DNA of 64,000 bases from Verrucomicrobia bacterium S94 (GTDB taxonomy: Bacteria; Verrucomicrobiota; Kiritimatiellia; Kiritimatiellales; Pontiellaceae), in assembly GCA_004299845.1 (NCBI GenBank), contig CP036201.1, positions 3,348,001-3,412,000 of the forward strand, given 5' to 3'. Made by a program: the position numbers and the translations under genes. The notes below the pieces were generated by a model, which was given only the letters and a program-made list of their open reading frames with translations, did no database searches and was not told the DNA's origin. Below are positions 59,848 to 64,000 of the stretch, piece after piece; positions within the stretch are counted from its first letter, which is position 1, and each line of letters begins with the position of its first letter.

Positions 59848-60423
59848 ATGGCCGATTCGGCAAAAAATACCGAACAATCTCAGGGGCTGGCAGAGATCAT
59901 TGAAGCGCATGCCGTGCATGAGGGAGATCACCATGAGGGAGTGAATCCCATGGAAATCTCCGGCGGGATGGTTATCTGGACCTGGGTCCTGTTCGCGATC
60001 ACATTGCTGGCACTCTATAAAATCGCCTGGAAACCGATTCTCAGTGCGCTCGATAAGCGCGAAGAGGAGATTCAGGAATCGATCGATAATGCCGAAAAGC
60101 TCCGGCAGGAAATGGAGCAGCTTGAGGCGTTCAAAGCAGAACAGATCAAACAGGCGGAGAGCAAAGCCAGAGCGATTGTGGAATCCGGGCGGAAAGCCGC
60201 GTATGAACAGGCCAGAGTGATTGAGGAAAAAGCGCATGATGCCGCACAGATTCTGACCGAAAACGCGGCCCGCGATATTGAATCCTCCCGGGCCATTGCA
60301 GAAGAAACGCTCCGTATGGAGAGTGCAAAGTGGGCCCGCGAGCTCGCGGAGAAACTGATCGATGCCAATCTGGACGATGAGAAAAACCGGGCACTGACGG
60401 ATAAACTGATTCAGGAGCTGTAA
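59848..60423 (+). CDS. atpF: ATP synthase Fo subunit b
   Basis: 191 aa from the ATG at 59848 (AAGGAG 6 bases upstream; a GTG at 59842 is less likely). An N-terminal 45-residue acidic/His stretch, one helix (about 48-65, VIWTWVLFAITLLALYKI), then a long charged coiled coil to the end. It is the stator between subunit a and F1. Longer N-terminus than usual b subunits. Confidence 0.93.
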   Translation: MADSAKNTEQSQGLAEIIEAHAVHEGDHHEGVNPMEISGGMVIWTWVLFAITLLALYKIAWKPILSALDKREEEIQESIDNAEKLRQEMEQLEAFKAEQIKQAESKARAIVESGRKAAYEQARVIEEKAHDAAQILTENAARDIESSRAIAEETLRMESAKWARELAEKLIDANLDDEKNRALTDKLIQEL

Positions 60424-60428
60424 CCCCG

Positions 60429-60968
60429 ATGGAAGTGACATCCGTTTCCAGAAGATATGCGAGTGCGCTCTTTGATTTTGCCGGAGAGCAGCATGCAAAA
60501 GACGAGGTTCGTGCGGATTGTGCGGGAATTGCCGCACTCTATGATGCTTCCCGGGAGTTTTCGGATTTTGCGCTCAATCCGACCATTCCTCCGGCAGAAG
60601 CGGAGAAGACGATCGTGGCGTTGTTTGAAGCAACAGCGCATCCGGTTACCCTGCGGTTTCTCCGTTTTCTGGTTGCGCGGAACCGGCTGGCGGAACTGCG
60701 GGCGATCTGTGAGGTGTTTGAAGAGATGACCTGTGAGGAGCAGGAGATTATCAAAGTGAGTATTACAGCCGCTCATGAACTGACTGAACAGCAGCTTGAC
60801 GCGATGCTTGCGAAACTGCGCGAACAGTATCAGAAAACGATTGAAGCCGATGTGCAGGTGGACCGTTCACTCATCGGTGGTTTTAAAATCAGGGTTGGAG
60901 ATCATATCCGGGACTTCAGCCTGTTGAGTAAACTGGATCAGTTTGAACAATCTGTGATCCGTGCATAG
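60429..60968 (+). CDS. atpH: ATP synthase F1 subunit delta
   Basis: 179 aa. OSCP/delta family: SRRYASALFDFA start, FLRFLVARNRLAEL in the middle, and IGGFKIRVGDHIRDFSL near the end, joining the stator to the alpha3beta3 crown. Five bases after atpF. Intact. Confidence 0.93.
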   Translation: MEVTSVSRRYASALFDFAGEQHAKDEVRADCAGIAALYDASREFSDFALNPTIPPAEAEKTIVALFEATAHPVTLRFLRFLVARNRLAELRAICEVFEEMTCEEQEIIKVSITAAHELTEQQLDAMLAKLREQYQKTIEADVQVDRSLIGGFKIRVGDHIRDFSLLSKLDQFEQSVIRA

Positions 60969-61002
60969 TGCGAATGAGTCTTAAGTAGTAGAAGGTAAAA
61001 CC

Positions 61003-62528
61003 ATGGCGATAGATATCAAGCCAGACGAAGTTTCAGCCATTCTGAAGCAGCAGCTCAGAGATTTCAGCGGGAAGGTCATCGATTATGAAGTCGGTACTGT
61101 GCTCAGTGTGGGCGACGGAATCGCCCGTGTACACGGCCTTTCCCAGGTGATGTCCGGTGAGCTGGTTGAATTTGCCAACGGCATGAAAGGTATGGCACTC
61201 AATCTCGAAGAGGATAATGTCGGTGTGGCCATTTTCGGTGTGGATTCCGGTATTAAAGAGGGCGATCTTGTAAAACGCACCGAGCAGATTGCTTCGGTTC
61301 CGGCCGGTGATGCCCTGATCGGCCGGGTGGTGGATGCGCTTGGGGTTCCGATCGACGGTGGTCCCGCACTGCAGGACATTGAATACCGCCGGATTGAAGT
61401 CAAGGCTCCGGGGATTATCGACCGCCAGGATGTACATGAACCGATGCAGACCGGGATTAAAGTCATCGATGCGCTGACCCCCGTCGGCCGCGGGCAGCGC
61501 GAGCTGATTATCGGCGACCGTAAAACCGGAAAGACTGCGCTGGCGATTGATACCATCATCAACCAGCGCGGTGAAGATGTGCACTGTTTCTACGTGGCGA
61601 TCGGTCAGAAGCGTTCCACCGTTGTTCAGGTGGCGGAAACGCTGCGCAGCCACGGAGCACTGGAATATACCACCATTATTGCGGCTACGGCCTCCGATCC
61701 CGCGCCGATGCAGTTTCTGGCTCCGTTCTCCGGCACTGCGATGGCCGAATTCTACCGTGACAGCGGAAAACATGCGCTCATCATTTATGACGATCTCACT
61801 AAACAGGCTCAGGCCTATCGTCAGCTTTCGCTGCTGCTCCGCCGGCCGCCGGGCCGCGAAGCCTATCCGGGGATGTGTTTTATCTGCATTCCCGCCTGCT
61901 CGAACGCTCCGCCAAAATGAGCGCCGAAAAAGGGGGAGGCAGTCTGACTTCTCTTCCGATTATTGAAACGCAGGATGGTGACGTTTCGGCCTATATTCCG
62001 ACCAATGTAATATCGATTACCGACGGTCAGATTTTTCTGGAATCGGATCTGTTTAATTCCGGGCAGCGTCCGGCCATTAACCCGGGACTTTCGGTTTCGC
62101 GTGTCGGCGGCGATGCGCAGATCAAAGCGATGAAACAGACCGCCGGTACGCTCCGTCTGGATCTGGCCCAGTATAGGGAGCTGGCTGCTTTCTCCCAGTT
62201 TGCTTCGGACCTCGATGAATCGACGCGGAAGCTGCTGGAACGCGGACAGCGACTGATGGAAATCATTAAGCAGGGTGTTCATGTTCCGCTTGAAGCGGCG
62301 AAACAGATCGTGATTATTTTTGCGGGAACAGAGGGTTTTCTGGACGATATTCCGGTCGATAAAGTCGGTGCTTTTGAGGCTGCGCTGTATGAGGCGATGG
62401 ATTCAAATTATGCCGATGTACTGCGCCGTATCCGCGAAGAAAAAGCCATGAGCGACGATCTTAAGGAAGAGCTTCGGGCGGCTCTGGAAGCATTTAAAAA
62501 AACTACACCGTATAAAAAGATCCGGTAA
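61003..62528 (+). CDS. atpA: ATP synthase F1 subunit alpha, apparent -1 frameshift
   Basis: 508 aa if repaired. The first frame has the Walker A region [14 protein letters not shown] and the [11 protein letters not shown] signature, and stops at 61920 after a nonsense tail. The rest, [14 protein letters not shown] through to the stop at 62528, is in another frame. One more G in the GGGG run at 61869-61872 gives [19 protein letters not shown], the conserved sequence. Since alpha is essential for ATP synthase, a sequencing under-call is the best reading. Starts 34 bases after atpH. Confidence 0.93.
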
Positions 62529-62534
62529 AAACGC

Positions 62535-64000
<1,466 letters not shown>

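Noticed and set aside
61863-61925. Programmed -1/+1 frameshifting in atpA
   Set aside because: No slippery heptamer with a downstream structure is evident, and the same defect occurs at G runs in two unrelated genes.

Overview
The window is a chromosomal stretch of about 54-55 % G+C by eye, dense with genes, from a bacterium of the Planctomycetes-Verrucomicrobia-Chlamydiae group, most likely Kiritimatiellota/Verrucomicrobiota (Pontiella-like). I infer this from gene content only: Gfo/Idh, ThuA, DUF1080 and HEAT-repeat secreted catabolic genes, a folP-cdaA-cdaR operon, a TIGR03663-like GT39 and a pilin-derived fusion protein. There is no rRNA gene, no tRNA I could recognise, no CRISPR array and no transposase.

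Layout. 1-3.8 kb (minus): a tight five-gene operon ending in folP, cdaA (c-di-AMP synthase) and cdaR (cut by the window edge). 3.9-8.0 kb (minus): a small conserved protein, a processive GT2 and a K+-dependent-type membrane pyrophosphatase. 8.2-15.1 kb: AEC transporter, PAS protein, then a D-xylose locus (divergent AraC regulator, xylB, xylA, sugar porter). 15.2-16.7 kb: a GT39 membrane glycosyltransferase.

16.8-32.0 kb is the most interesting part: a carbohydrate locus, almost all on the minus strand. It encodes a secreted discoidin-like protein, ApbE, DUF1080, a 7-heme membrane cytochrome overlapping an exported Gfo/Idh oxidoreductase, a HEAT-repeat protein, ThuA, a Tat-exported Gfo/Idh, a sugar-phosphate isomerase/epimerase, a cytoplasmic Gfo/Idh, an MFS transporter and a divergent PAS-AraC regulator. 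Three upstream regions in this locus carry the same pair of direct repeats (GTCTTGTA followed by xxTTGTA) exactly 21 bp apart, the classic spacing of AraC-family half-sites. I propose they form one regulon under the PAS-AraC protein, probably for oxidation and cleavage of glycosides through 3-keto intermediates.

32-46 kb: metal transporters (NicO-like, DmeF), a phosphoesterase, a DUF/pilin fusion protein, an RluA-type synthase, Hsp33, SfsA, a large secreted metzincin-like protease, and small stress or housekeeping genes. 46-49.5 kb: a hybrid sensor kinase with two solute-binding sensor domains. 49.9-58 kb: gyrB-gyrA, rhodanese, MauE-like protein, soluble pyrophosphatase, and a MurA whose catalytic Cys is Asp. 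58-64 kb: the F1Fo ATP synthase operon (atpZ, atpI-like, B, E, F, H, A, G, D; cut at the window end).

Three genes (RluA-type synthase, protease, atpA) are each broken by one missing base at or beside a run of at least four G. As atpA is normally indispensable, I read these as homopolymer under-calls rather than real mutations.
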